DNA of 64,000 bases. It comes from Tranzscheliella williamsii. Lineage: Eukaryota; Basidiomycota; Ustilaginomycetes; Ustilaginales; Ustilaginaceae. The notes under the pieces are model-generated. The model made no database searches. It was not told the DNA's origin and worked only from the letters and a program-made list of their open reading frames with translations. Positions 33,401 to 41,391 of the stretch are shown piece after piece. The first letter of the stretch is position 1. The number at the start of each line of letters is the position of its first letter. Location of the stretch: the NCBI GenBank assembly GCA_023212725.1, contig JALBYF010000017.1, positions 212,913 to 276,912 of the forward strand, given 5' to 3'. A program made the position numbers and the translations under genes.

Positions 33401-35151
33401 GCAAGCTGCGACACGTAGTCCACAGGCTTTCGACCGAGAACGGGAGGCTGATGTTCTGAGATGCCACCAGAGGAGAGAGAGCGACGCTTACTCCTGGAAG
33501 GCGTTCGATGATGGCCACGTGATGAGCTTTGCGAGCCACGCTTAGAGAGAGGTATAGAGTGGAGATCGGGTATGGTGGTTTCCTCGGCTGAGCTCTCTGT
33601 CGCGCCGGGCAGCTCGTGGTGCGTGGGCAACGACGTAGAGGTCGAACGCGATGGCGGTCGTGGACCAGCGCCGAGGGAGGCGTCGCTGCCGTTCGAGCCG
33701 CTGCGCTTAATCGTCGTTTGAGACCCGTTGCGATGGAGACCAATACTGACTTTAGTAGCAGAGGATGCTGAGGACGAGGTGACAACTGTGAAAGAGCTAG
33801 AGTGGTGATCGACCTCCGTATCGTCAGCGTAAGAGGCAAAGGCGTAGATGTCGCCCGAACGGCTGGCGCTGTCCGCAGTGGTTGGATCGGTGAGATCGGT
33901 GGTACTGGACAGCCGGTCGCTCGATTCACTGTCGCTGCGCGCCGAATGATAGCTGCCCTCCGAAGCTGCAGATACTTCTGCTCGATGTTTGTTAGTGCCT
34001 GCGTCTTCTGATTCTCCCATGGTGCCTTGGTCATCTGGCGATGCACATGCAGCGGAGCCAGTCGGGTTCGGCGGCGGTTGACTGCCCGGCGTTACAGTAC
34101 TCGGCTCGGTGTCGTCATCGATTTTAGCGCTCGGTATGTCGGTCGAAGGTCGAGATTCGTAAGGCTCGGGTTGACCAGACCTGTCCACGAGAGAGGCTGC
34201 TGTGTTTCCGAGGTAGTCGGTGGCCAGCTCGTCCTCTTCAACAGTCGACATAGGGGTGTGCACCATGGTCTTGGAGAACCAAGGATGCGAGAGAATGGCG
34301 CTGGTGGATGGCCTTTTGGCCGGGTCCTGCTGTAGGATGGATCGGATCAGATCCTGCGCTTCTTCTGACAAGCATTCGGGCATCTCGTACTGGCCTTGAA
34401 GAATCTTGTCCTTCATGACGGACTCATCATCGTCATCGAAGGGGAGAGCGCCGCAAAGGAGGGCGTAGAGGATGACGCCTAAGGACCAAATATCGACCTC
34501 TTCGCCGGTGTACTTCTTGCCGGCGAGCATTTCTGGGGATGCGTATCCGGTAGTGCCGCAGAAGGTGTCCATGAGACGCTTACGTTCGAATTCGCGGGTG
34601 AAGCCAAAGTCACCGAGCTTGACGTTGCACCTCTCGTCCAAGAGAATATTCTCGAGCTTGAGATCACGATGTACAATGCCTTTGCTATGTACATAGGCTA
34701 CGGCAAGACAGAGCTGGCCGAAGATTCGGCGAGCTTCGGGTTCGGTCAGGACTTGGTGCTCGACGAGATAGTCGTACAGTTCTCCACCTGCGCAGAGCTC
34801 GCTGACCATCCAGATGTATTGCTCTGTTGCGATGACCTCGTACAGCTGGATCACATTAGGATGATGCAGGCGACGGTGATGATGAATTTCGCGCGTCAGG
34901 CTGGCAGAGTGGGCCTTTGGGATCTGCTTGATGGCGACGCGGGTGTTTGTGAGACGGTGAAGACCCAGGCGTACTTTCCCAAAGGTGCCTTCGCCGATGG
35001 GACGTTGAAGGGTGTAGTTGCCCACCATCTTGAGTTTGGCGGAAGAGAGCTCCTTTCCGAGCTCCTGATAGGCAGAGGCGAGAGCGGCTTTCTGGTTGAA
35101 GGTGGCGCCACCACCGACACCGCTACTATACCGTTCGGATCTACGACTCAT
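30409..35151 (-). CDS. Large serine/threonine kinase of the CAMK-like (CAMKL) group
   Basis: One exon, 1580 residues. The kinase domain spans about 43-298 with all key elements: glycine loop IGEGTFGKV, VAIK lysine, HRDLKLEN catalytic loop, DFG in LGDFGF, T-loop FCGTTGYASPE, and DIWSLGVILYALLCG. It is thus an active AMPK/Kin-type kinase. A second conserved-looking block at about 575-640 (SQLAALQPAMFSTAIEQDLL and GMNVGQMVHSVVHDAC, then MWWMLLRKAQER) resembles a UBA/KA-type regulatory helix bundle. The remaining ~900 residues are Ser/Thr/Pro-rich and disordered, ending in an acidic tail IIEEEEEDE; no KA1 domain is seen, which argues against Kin1. The closest types I know are Kin4/YPL150W-like kinases; orthology is open. 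Confidence 0.87.
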   Translation of the reverse strand: MSRRSERYSSGVGGGATFNQKAALASAYQELGKELSSAKLKMVGNYTLQRPIGEGTFGKVRLGLHRLTNTRVAIKQIPKAHSASLTREIHHHRRLHHPNVIQLYEVIATEQYIWMVSELCAGGELYDYLVEHQVLTEPEARRIFGQLCLAVAYVHSKGIVHRDLKLENILLDERCNVKLGDFGFTREFERKRLMDTFCGTTGYASPEMLAGKKYTGEEVDIWSLGVILYALLCGALPFDDDDESVMKDKILQGQYEMPECLSEEAQDLIRSILQQDPAKRPSTSAILSHPWFSKTMVHTPMSTVEEDELATDYLGNTAASLVDRSGQPEPYESRPSTDIPSAKIDDDTEPSTVTPGSQPPPNPTGSAACASPDDQGTMGESEDAGTNKHRAEVSAASEGSYHSARSDSESSDRLSSTTDLTDPTTADSASRSGDIYAFASYADDTEVDHHSSSFTVVTSSSASSATKVSIGLHRNGSQTTIKRSGSNGSDASLGAGPRPPSRSTSTSLPTHHELPGATESSAEETTIPDLHSIPLSKRGSQSSSRGHHRTPSRSKRRSLSSGGISEHQPPVLGRKPVDYVSQLAALQPAMFSTAIEQDLLHQLSTLGMNVGQMVHSVVHDACDTSGAMWWMLLRKAQERQTSQSALLRAALPSTALSPETPAQNIFPETNTQQHAAMPTPPPIPLKDPSRRSEDHLHSSMAASRTEGSGLDGVARRLQTVISHEELDVSAAPALSVSSSLGDIRSSSSSRDLPGFLSSAQPSTSSLTSSSQDQSSTNTPDSGSPRPKSQLRHTTAAATPSKLKEVTGASASGSPPEGKSRRSAQVERSRSNSLSMKQFAQTMLGTKDKVAVPVAEQVVVAGEALPLERAKSPTLFGRRNTAGNSKDSLAGRISAPTTPKKTTTDAVTPERVRKSTSKKSVEGDLDRVKALEQRSDTAASSPSRSVVNRTPTPTSGTPGTATGEVRKDSKALWTSGDLSNATTTTPQGSEKSGPKGKAASSFMATVRTWLGANEKPSRKGKATKKAAPVRGLGLAGEPTERAGTATPGRTASMRRRSAHYQQTSVSRRTGPRSPHLGSASRRSSTGSSHHPNLDLPPSSLSQNFHRPGNVRRMSAGSITPTATMYGDPLPDYLLGPASRQSRPSSSHSHAQSISAVRSGLHGKADSSGSTNSAFRSGVAGSTYSSGSVRRRRSRLSQDGGTTVRRHRAYASSSGSPSRRSSRHDSRPSSIRSRTSSPGRGLSGLADLDADGPDGDEHNAKRSGRSTPRRSLDARTAPEGRRGPLSAVMPEESGFASPAASSGHLRHPQHSQVSTQSVFVAHKTRSPYKPPSANPNLHGNVTRSHHPQQQPSISASLGSASYGSIASAQGFTGLPMVGTGTWRHSWGRPPPCWAGPVDPPPVDSAGDEGGGAGDEQGSFRAGRAPKLRDVFAHRDDDDWTDEEEGPAYAGGLGQLDSLSSAGRGVASASPYATRNSAALGGADGGSYGGAPPFSSRYAGVRGLFAQPPSYPRPPLSLSLGNEFAPKLISSTLHSPTSPSAQPASLDDAAPAPKAPQQPQQGSRITSSFVKPVKIIEEEEEDE

Positions 35152-36710
35152 TTCCGGACAGATCTGGTGATGGGTAGATTGGACGAATCAGTTAAGCATG
35201 CGGATTTGATTGACTATGGAAGGCCAACTGCCTTTTGCATTGAAAGTGGGTCGAAAAAGGCATCGTCCCCGCAGTGGGATTTGCGCTCTATAGTATGTGG
35301 GATGCCGTTATGAGGGGGCTAGGCGGAGCAGAGACGCTGGCCTTGCGAATTGCCGAGAAAGATGATGGGAAGAGGGCCGAAGAAAGCGTCGAGACTATGT
35401 GCTGCGGGGCAGACCCTAATGAATGGCGTAGGCGACCTCCGGATACCAATAGCTGGCGCAGACGTCGACGGTAGCAGCGGAAGGCGAAGACGCGATTTGA
35501 TCCTACGACGGTAAGGAGAGAGGGAGATCTGCGTCGCGCCTAAAAGAAGATTGTGAAAGCGTCGCGCTGTTCGACGGGCAGTGCGATGTTACGGATGGGC
35601 GATAGCCGGCGGAGATCAGGACGGTGAGCGAAGCTGTGAGAAAGAAGGGAGAGTGTATAGAATAGGATGGAGACATGGAGGCGGCGGGTGACGTCGTTGG
35701 CCTTGACTTGCCGGCACCAGCATGAAGGGTTCCATGACTCTATAGATTGAGCCTCAATAATAATATCAGCTCCTTGTCCTTTCATCACAAAATCACACCC
35801 CAAGCTAAGCACAAACTCAGAAATAATACTGTAATCCAAATCGCAAATCTCACATTAATTCACAAATCATGATTATCACACAGAGCCGGTACGCCACGAG
35901 TTCCCCGTCGCCCTCTCTGCACACCGCAGATCGCCTCAGAATCGCGTCACGTACGCAGACGCAAACAGAGCGTATCCACGCAGCTCGCGCTTCCGCCTTC
36001 GCACTCACTGCTCTCGCACTGCTCACACAGCCCGCACCACGAGAAACACGCTCCTTGTTCTGTTTCTCTTCATTATTTCCATCGAAATTCCTGCCTAAAG
36101 ATACGTGCAGCACCACTTTACGCCAGCAGATGCCTGCCGATCTCACACTGTCGGCCATCAAACAACAGACTTGTCGGTCTTGATGGTTGGTCAGCGATAG
36201 CCTCGTGTGAGCTTGCCGCGCCGTTGTGATGTTTGCAATTGCGCCTGCGTGTTCGTAGCGCAGCGTGTGAGCCTGCTAGCCAGCCCCCCTTTCCCAGTGA
36301 GCACACCATCTCGGCGGGAAAACTTCGGTGAGGCAGCGCGTTACCTTCACCGTCGTTTGCTGACGGTAGGCCCTATGCCACCTCCCGCAGCCCCGCACGC
36401 CCACACCGTGCACCCCCACAGCACGCATGCTTCTACGCCGAAGACCGACTTCACCCCCCAAAGCGCCCGGTCTCGAGCCGCTACAATTTTCGAGCTCGTG
36501 CTTGCAGCAACTGGCACATGCCGCTTGCTATGCGGAGTATTACTGCTGCATGCCGAACGGTCGAAACAACAAGGTAAGATGATCGGCCTCTGGATTGGGA
36601 TGAGGAGAGTAAGATCTAGTGTACATGTGCTGCCTTGGTTGGAAATAGAAAAGATAGCACCGAGCCAGTGGCTAAACGAGAATGCCCGGGAGTGTAATCG
36701 CAAAGGGCGC
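35152..36710. other. 1.56 kb intergenic region, no gene seen
   Basis: Between the kinase start and the 3' end of the COPI zeta gene, both on the minus strand, so it holds the kinase promoter. AT-rich around 35750-35880. Open frames here are short or antisense to neighbours and lack protein-like composition. No repeat or RNA gene recognised. Confidence 0.4.
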
Positions 36711-37440
36711 CTACAAACCTCCTTGGAGGATTCTTTGAGCAACCTTTTCCTTGAGGCTGGAATAGGCGCTCATGATGGCTGTTTGAAACCCAAGATGGGA
36801 GGAGGAAAGTCAGGTGGGAGGTTCGCTCGTCAGGGTTGGGAGAGGCGGGGTGGCCGCCGAGGCATGTGTACTTACTCTGTTCGTTGATCTGAATTTCGTT
36901 CACGTCGGGTCGAGGCCTTGATACGCGGGAGGCGATGGTGGTGCTGTCGGTCTCGAGGATGATGCCGTCATCGACGGTTTCATCGAGCGCCAGCGTGACC
37001 AGATCGAGGTTTTCCAGGATGGCGCGCTTCTCCACTTGGTGGCGCACGAGCATGCTGGTGGCGTCGAAGAACGCGTTGAGCAGCCCGGAAAGCATCAGCT
37101 CGTTTTCTGCTGCCGGGCCGACGACGTAGAAAATGACGTCGAGCGACGTCTTGAAGAGCACCAGATGCGAGTCGTATAGGATGATATCGCCTGTCGCCCG
37201 CTTTGTCTTGTCGAAGATCGCCTTTTCGAATGCGCGTTGATCCTTAAGCGTCCCGAAAGGGCTCTTGGCAGACAGCTGTGGCGTGGTGGCGGCGAGCGCA
37301 TTCTGTTGCGCCTGCGGAGCGGTGGACACAAAGTGGGCGGCATGCGGTGGTTGGTAGTACTTGGAGATCACCCGGTTGCCATCGGTATCCAGGATCAGTA
37401 CCGCCGACGTGGTGTACAGTGTGAGGTTGTTAAGCGTCAT
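36711..37440 (-). CDS. RET3: Coatomer (COPI) zeta subunit
   Basis: Two exons (minus): 37440-36876 and 36778-36711, with a 97-base intron (GTAAGT, AACAG); 210 residues. The protein starts MTLNNLTLYTTSAVLILD and contains YYQPPHAAHF, QRAFEKAIFDKT, LDVIFYVVG, NELMLSGLLNAFFD, VEKRAILENLD and LALDETVDDGIIL, the successive conserved blocks of the zeta chain (a longin-like sigma/zeta fold). Zeta is the small chain of the F-COPI subcomplex that coats Golgi-to-ER retrograde vesicles. An Ala/Gln-rich loop at about 38-60 is longer than in yeast and animal proteins. The second exon supplies the final amphipathic helix (SAYSSLKEKVAQRI), which supports the splice. Confidence 0.94.
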
Positions 37441-37874
37441 GATGAGTTCCACGGCCGAATCGCTACCTCGTATCAGGCCGATAAGCAAGCAAAGAGCAAG
37501 ATGATGTGGCGAGGGTGTTAGTGTTGTTCTTTGCCGCGAAGAATGGGAATGCGGCGGCAATGAGATGTGGGCGCTCGCGCTGGCGAAGAACGGTGGCTCA
37601 AGCGTTCCACCCTCATTCATGATTATTCGGGCGAGTGATTGAGATCCACGCGTGTGCCTCTACGATTTGCATCGAGTAGTGAGACCCTGCATCCTTTTTA
37701 GCCAACAAGGAGAACTGATATCCGCTCCACTAAGGATGTGCTGCGCAGCTCGCTCAGCAAAGCGGATTACTCCAATACCATCTCCATCTGCTTTGGCTGC
37801 AACGCCATCTATCCTGCCTCGCACGTGTTCAACACGTACTGCCGCCCTTACCAAGTGTTGCGGTTCGAGGGACG
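37441..37874. promoter_or_regulatory. Divergent region RET3 / PPT1
   Basis: 434 bases between divergent starts; both promoters must lie here. The part nearest PPT1 is an open stretch that I read as 5' UTR. No known site recognised. Confidence 0.4.
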
Positions 37875-39098
37875 ATGAGGGCGACGATGCTGTATACACG
37901 GCTGGCCGGCTTGGCTGGCATCGTGCTTGCCGCAGCTGCGCTGCTGTCGACCTCGACGGCGGCAGTGTCCTTGGCGCTGCTCCCGAAGCCGCATCCTCTC
38001 GTCATTTGGCACGGTCTTGGCGACAGTGCGCATTCAGAGGGAATCATCCAGTTCATCGAGCAGCTCAAAGAGGCCTTTCCCGGTCTGTACGTGTACTCGA
38101 TCACGCAGGACGAGTCCAGCGAGTCCGAAGACCGCAAGGCAGGCTTCTTCGGCAACGTTAACGAGCATGTTACACACGCCTGCGAGCAGCTTGCCGAGGT
38201 ACCCGAGCTCCTCAACGGCTTCGACGCCATTGGCTTCTCTCAGGGCGGCCAGTTTCTTCGCGCCTACGTACAACGATGCAACAAGCCCAGGGTCCGCAAT
38301 CTGGTCACCTTCGGCAGCCAGCACATGGGCATCTCCGACCTCCCCGCATGTGGCCCCACCGATCTCCTTTGTCGTATCGCCGAAGCGGCCCTGCGAGGTG
38401 GCATCTATTCCGACTACGCCCAGTCTCATCTCGTCTTAGCGCAATACTACAGAAACCCGAAGGACCCTAGCGGATTTGCCACATATTTAGAGAAAAACGA
38501 GTTTCTGAAGGACATCAACAACGAAGGGCAGTCCACAAATGCCACATACGCCAAGAACCTCGCCTCCCTAGAAAACTTTGTCATGCTCATGTTCAGCCAG
38601 GACACCACTGTCGAGCCGAAGCAATCTGCATGGTTTGCGTCCTACCCCATCCGCAACAATACGGACGACATGCATCGAGGCCAGGACGAGCCGACGCCGC
38701 TGCGCCAGAGTTCCATCTATCTCGACGACAGGATCGGATTGAGGAAGCTCGACAAGCGTGGCTCGCTGGTCATGGAACTCTGCCACGGCATCCATATGCA
38801 GATCGACCCTGCGTGCCAGCTCAAAGTATTTGGCAAGTACATCGGGACCCCTGTGGCAGGCGTGCAAAGCATCGTTCCGACCTCGGTCAACTATGCATGG
38901 AGATGGCTTCTCTACAACCTCTTTGGCGTTCGCCTTGAGGACGCTGCCGGCCTCGTGCTGACCCACGTTATAGTCTTCCTGTCGAGTTACATCTTCATCC
39001 GTACCTTGGTCGTCGGCATGCTCTATGGTTGCCGCGCCGTCCAGAAACGCGGCACCTGGCACTCCCAGCCAGAGGAGGGCTCCATCCGGCTACCCTAG
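37875..39098 (+). CDS. PPT1: Palmitoyl-protein thioesterase with C-terminal membrane segment
   Basis: One exon, 407 residues. A hydrophobic signal segment at about 10-33 is followed by the PPT alpha/beta hydrolase: PLVIWHGLGDS (oxyanion side), DAIGFSQGGQFLRAY with nucleophile Ser122, FSQDTTVEP with the likely catalytic Asp243, and CHGIHMQI with catalytic His307 (matching the HLQL histidine of PPT1). It removes thioester-linked fatty acids from proteins in the lysosome or vacuole. Unlike animal PPT1 it continues for about 80 residues with a second hydrophobic segment (LVLTHVIVFLSSYIFIRTLVV, about 355-375) and a short basic tail, so the mature enzyme is probably membrane-anchored. In fission yeast the homologue is fused to a dolichol pyrophosphatase; no such domain is present here. 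Confidence 0.93.
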   Translation: MRATMLYTRLAGLAGIVLAAAALLSTSTAAVSLALLPKPHPLVIWHGLGDSAHSEGIIQFIEQLKEAFPGLYVYSITQDESSESEDRKAGFFGNVNEHVTHACEQLAEVPELLNGFDAIGFSQGGQFLRAYVQRCNKPRVRNLVTFGSQHMGISDLPACGPTDLLCRIAEAALRGGIYSDYAQSHLVLAQYYRNPKDPSGFATYLEKNEFLKDINNEGQSTNATYAKNLASLENFVMLMFSQDTTVEPKQSAWFASYPIRNNTDDMHRGQDEPTPLRQSSIYLDDRIGLRKLDKRGSLVMELCHGIHMQIDPACQLKVFGKYIGTPVAGVQSIVPTSVNYAWRWLLYNLFGVRLEDAAGLVLTHVIVFLSSYIFIRTLVVGMLYGCRAVQKRGTWHSQPEEGSIRLP

Positions 39099-39776
39099 TA
39101 CCCGTCATCCCGCTTGTCCAGGGATTGCCTTGCTGCCTGCATCGTTTCAGGACAGAGCCGCGACGTGAGCGCACGCAATACGCCCCATCGTATATTACCC
39201 AGGCGTGGGCCGCTAGCCATCGACCACCACAAATGTAACATATGCGTTCCTGTGTACATGACGGCTGTAAGATCGAAATTGCTGCGTGAACGCGCTGCCG
39301 CCAACATGGTCCGTGAGCAATTCTGTATGCATATGAATTGACCGTGACGTGCTCTTGCTTCTCGTTGCTTAACGGCACAGATATTCATTCGCTCGCGTTG
39401 CATACAATCGCACTACTACAGAAGTTGGCTAAGAGACTTACAGCGCGTTGGGAAGTCGCCGTCCGGGCGCAGCTCAACAGAATTTCAAAGCTGCGCAGAG
39501 CAAGTAACAAGAATTACGCCGACTTGGCTAGCTCACTGCCAAGCCTCAACCGTCAGCGCTGGGCGGACCCGTCTGCATCATCACCACCACCACCACCGCC
39601 TCCTCCTCCTCAGCCTCGGCATCACAGTTAGTGTCACCGCCCGCAGTATTGTCATCGCAAACCGTTTTGTTTTGCAAATACAACTGAGATAGGTGGGCCG
39701 CCTCATGCTCCCGCCAGGTTAGGTGCCATGTAGACTGACTTTCTCACCGCCTTTGCATCGCACAGCACCATTGAAG
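39099..39776. other. Intergenic region with trinucleotide tract
   Basis: 678 bases between co-oriented genes. At about 39577-39612 lies a plus-strand trinucleotide run (CATCATCACCACCAC.. then CTCCTCCTC), a microsatellite about 165 bases upstream of the next ATG. No gene or other feature seen. Confidence 0.55.
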
Positions 39777-41210
39777 ATGGCTCCACAGTCGCGCATCTAC
39801 CTCACTCGACACTCGCAGGCGGAGCATGTAAGTCGCTCTCACTTACAGCACGCTTCGTACGGGCGGGCTGGCCGATGAGGGTCTAATCCAGTTCGACAGT
39901 GGCTGACGTAATCCTCCGTGCTTGGCTTGCTGCTGTTCTTGGCTGTCCCCTTCGCCTTAGAACGTTGCCGATGACTACTCGATCCACGATGCCCCTCTGA
40001 CGCCCCTCGGGAAGCAGCAGTCTGGTCGGCTGCCTTCGCTGACCGAAGATCTGCAGGGCCGTGCCCAGGTGATCCTATCGTCTGGCCTCAAGCGCACTCT
40101 GCAGAGCACCAAGATCGGCTATGCCCCCGCCATCGAACGACTAGGCGGCCTCGGTAAGGTCGTCCTCCTCCCTCAGCTGCAGGAATGCAACGATTTCCCT
40201 TGTGACACGGGCTCCGCGAGAGAGGTGCTCGAAAAGGATCCCGAGCTCGCCGGTTTCGACTTTTCGCCGCTCACACCCGACTGGAACAGTAAGCAGGGCT
40301 TCTATGCCGCCGACGAGGTCTCACTCAACAAACGAGCCCAGTGGGTCCGACAGTACCTCCGCAGTAGGCCGGAGCAGGACATTATCGTTATGGCCCACGG
40401 CGACATCTTGCGACGCATCACCGGCCAGCCATATGTACGTCGCCACGTCTCCCTCATCTCGCCATCTCCTCCGTCTTCCGCAGTCTAGCTAGGGAGCCCC
40501 TTGACTGACCATCGCTGCCCTTATGTGCTCCCAACTCTTGTCTTTGCCAGCCTTGGAAGAACGCTGAGGTCAGACTTTTCCAGTTTGACACGCGTTCCGT
40601 CGATTCAGAGGCTTGCCCTCTTGTCCACGTTCAGGATGTAGCCACAGGTGGTGCGGTCTCAGAACCCACGTCCGGCGATATTGCCGCCCAGAAGGGTGTC
40701 CCAGCACCCGGCGCTGGCCAGAACGCCAACTCCGCTCTGTGAGCATCGCGCTCCCCTTCCCCTCCCATTGCCATACCGCCTACCCCTATCGAGACGCAAG
40801 ATCGATGGGTACCAGCGGTACTGGCGCTGCCGCAATGTCATTTCATCCCCTTATCTTCTATTACGGTTCGTCCGGCGTCGAGCAGGGTTGTGCTGACCGG
40901 GCTGGTGTCCGAATTTTCCGTTTCTCTTTCCTCCTGTCGATCTATGCCTCGCGGATTGGCGTGATACAGTCCCGCCATTCCGGTATCCGAATCGGGATCG
41001 CTGCACACGTTTGCCGCGCCAAGCGACGGGGCCGATTCTGCCTCCAACGGTGGCTTCACCGAAGCCGAGCTGAAGAAGATCGAGGACCGCGTGCGTCAGC
41101 GCCACTCGGTCATCCTCGAGCAGACCAACGAGCTCCAGGACCTCGAAAAGCGACTCCAGGCCGCAGAGGCTCGCAAGAAGGAGCTCGAGTCGCGCGGTGG
41201 ATTTATCTAG
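39777..41210 (+). CDS. Histidine phosphatase (phosphoglycerate mutase-like) family protein with C-terminal coiled coil
   Basis: Four exons, 39777-39827, 39961-40434, 40551-40738, 40970-41210; 317 residues. Exon 1 ends in LTRHSQAEH (the RHG-type phosphohistidine motif), and exon 2 has DAPLTPLGKQQ, SSGLKRTLQS (second Arg), LQECNDFPCDTG and VMAHGDILRRI (second His), the layout of cytoplasmic PGM-like phosphatases in fungi. Exon 4 adds a charged coiled coil (about 255-312) ending ESRGGFI. The final intron donor GTGAGC overlaps a TGA: if that intron (40739-40969) is retained, the protein ends at 254 residues with NSAL. I prefer splicing because exon 4 is in frame for 80 codons. Substrate not known. 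Confidence 0.82.
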
Positions 41211-41391
41211 TCACTGCGGCGTATTCCTCTGCATGGGTCTTGGGCGATCTTTACGCTGCCTGCACCCGTCTCTCCCTATGTCCTGGCGCCCACCCGTGCG
41301 CCACGCACCGCTAGCACCTGCATACCGTCACTCTAATCCAAAACGCTTTTCGCATGATCAACTATTCCCGTTACGCACATGAATATTAGCA

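Noticed and set aside
36207..36887. 226-codon plus-strand open frame over the COPI zeta 3' end
   Set aside because: It runs antisense to a conserved exon and intron and has no protein-like pattern.
39577..39612. CAC/CTC trinucleotide run as coding sequence
   Set aside because: The open frame over it lacks a conserved neighbour and ends at once; it is treated as a microsatellite.
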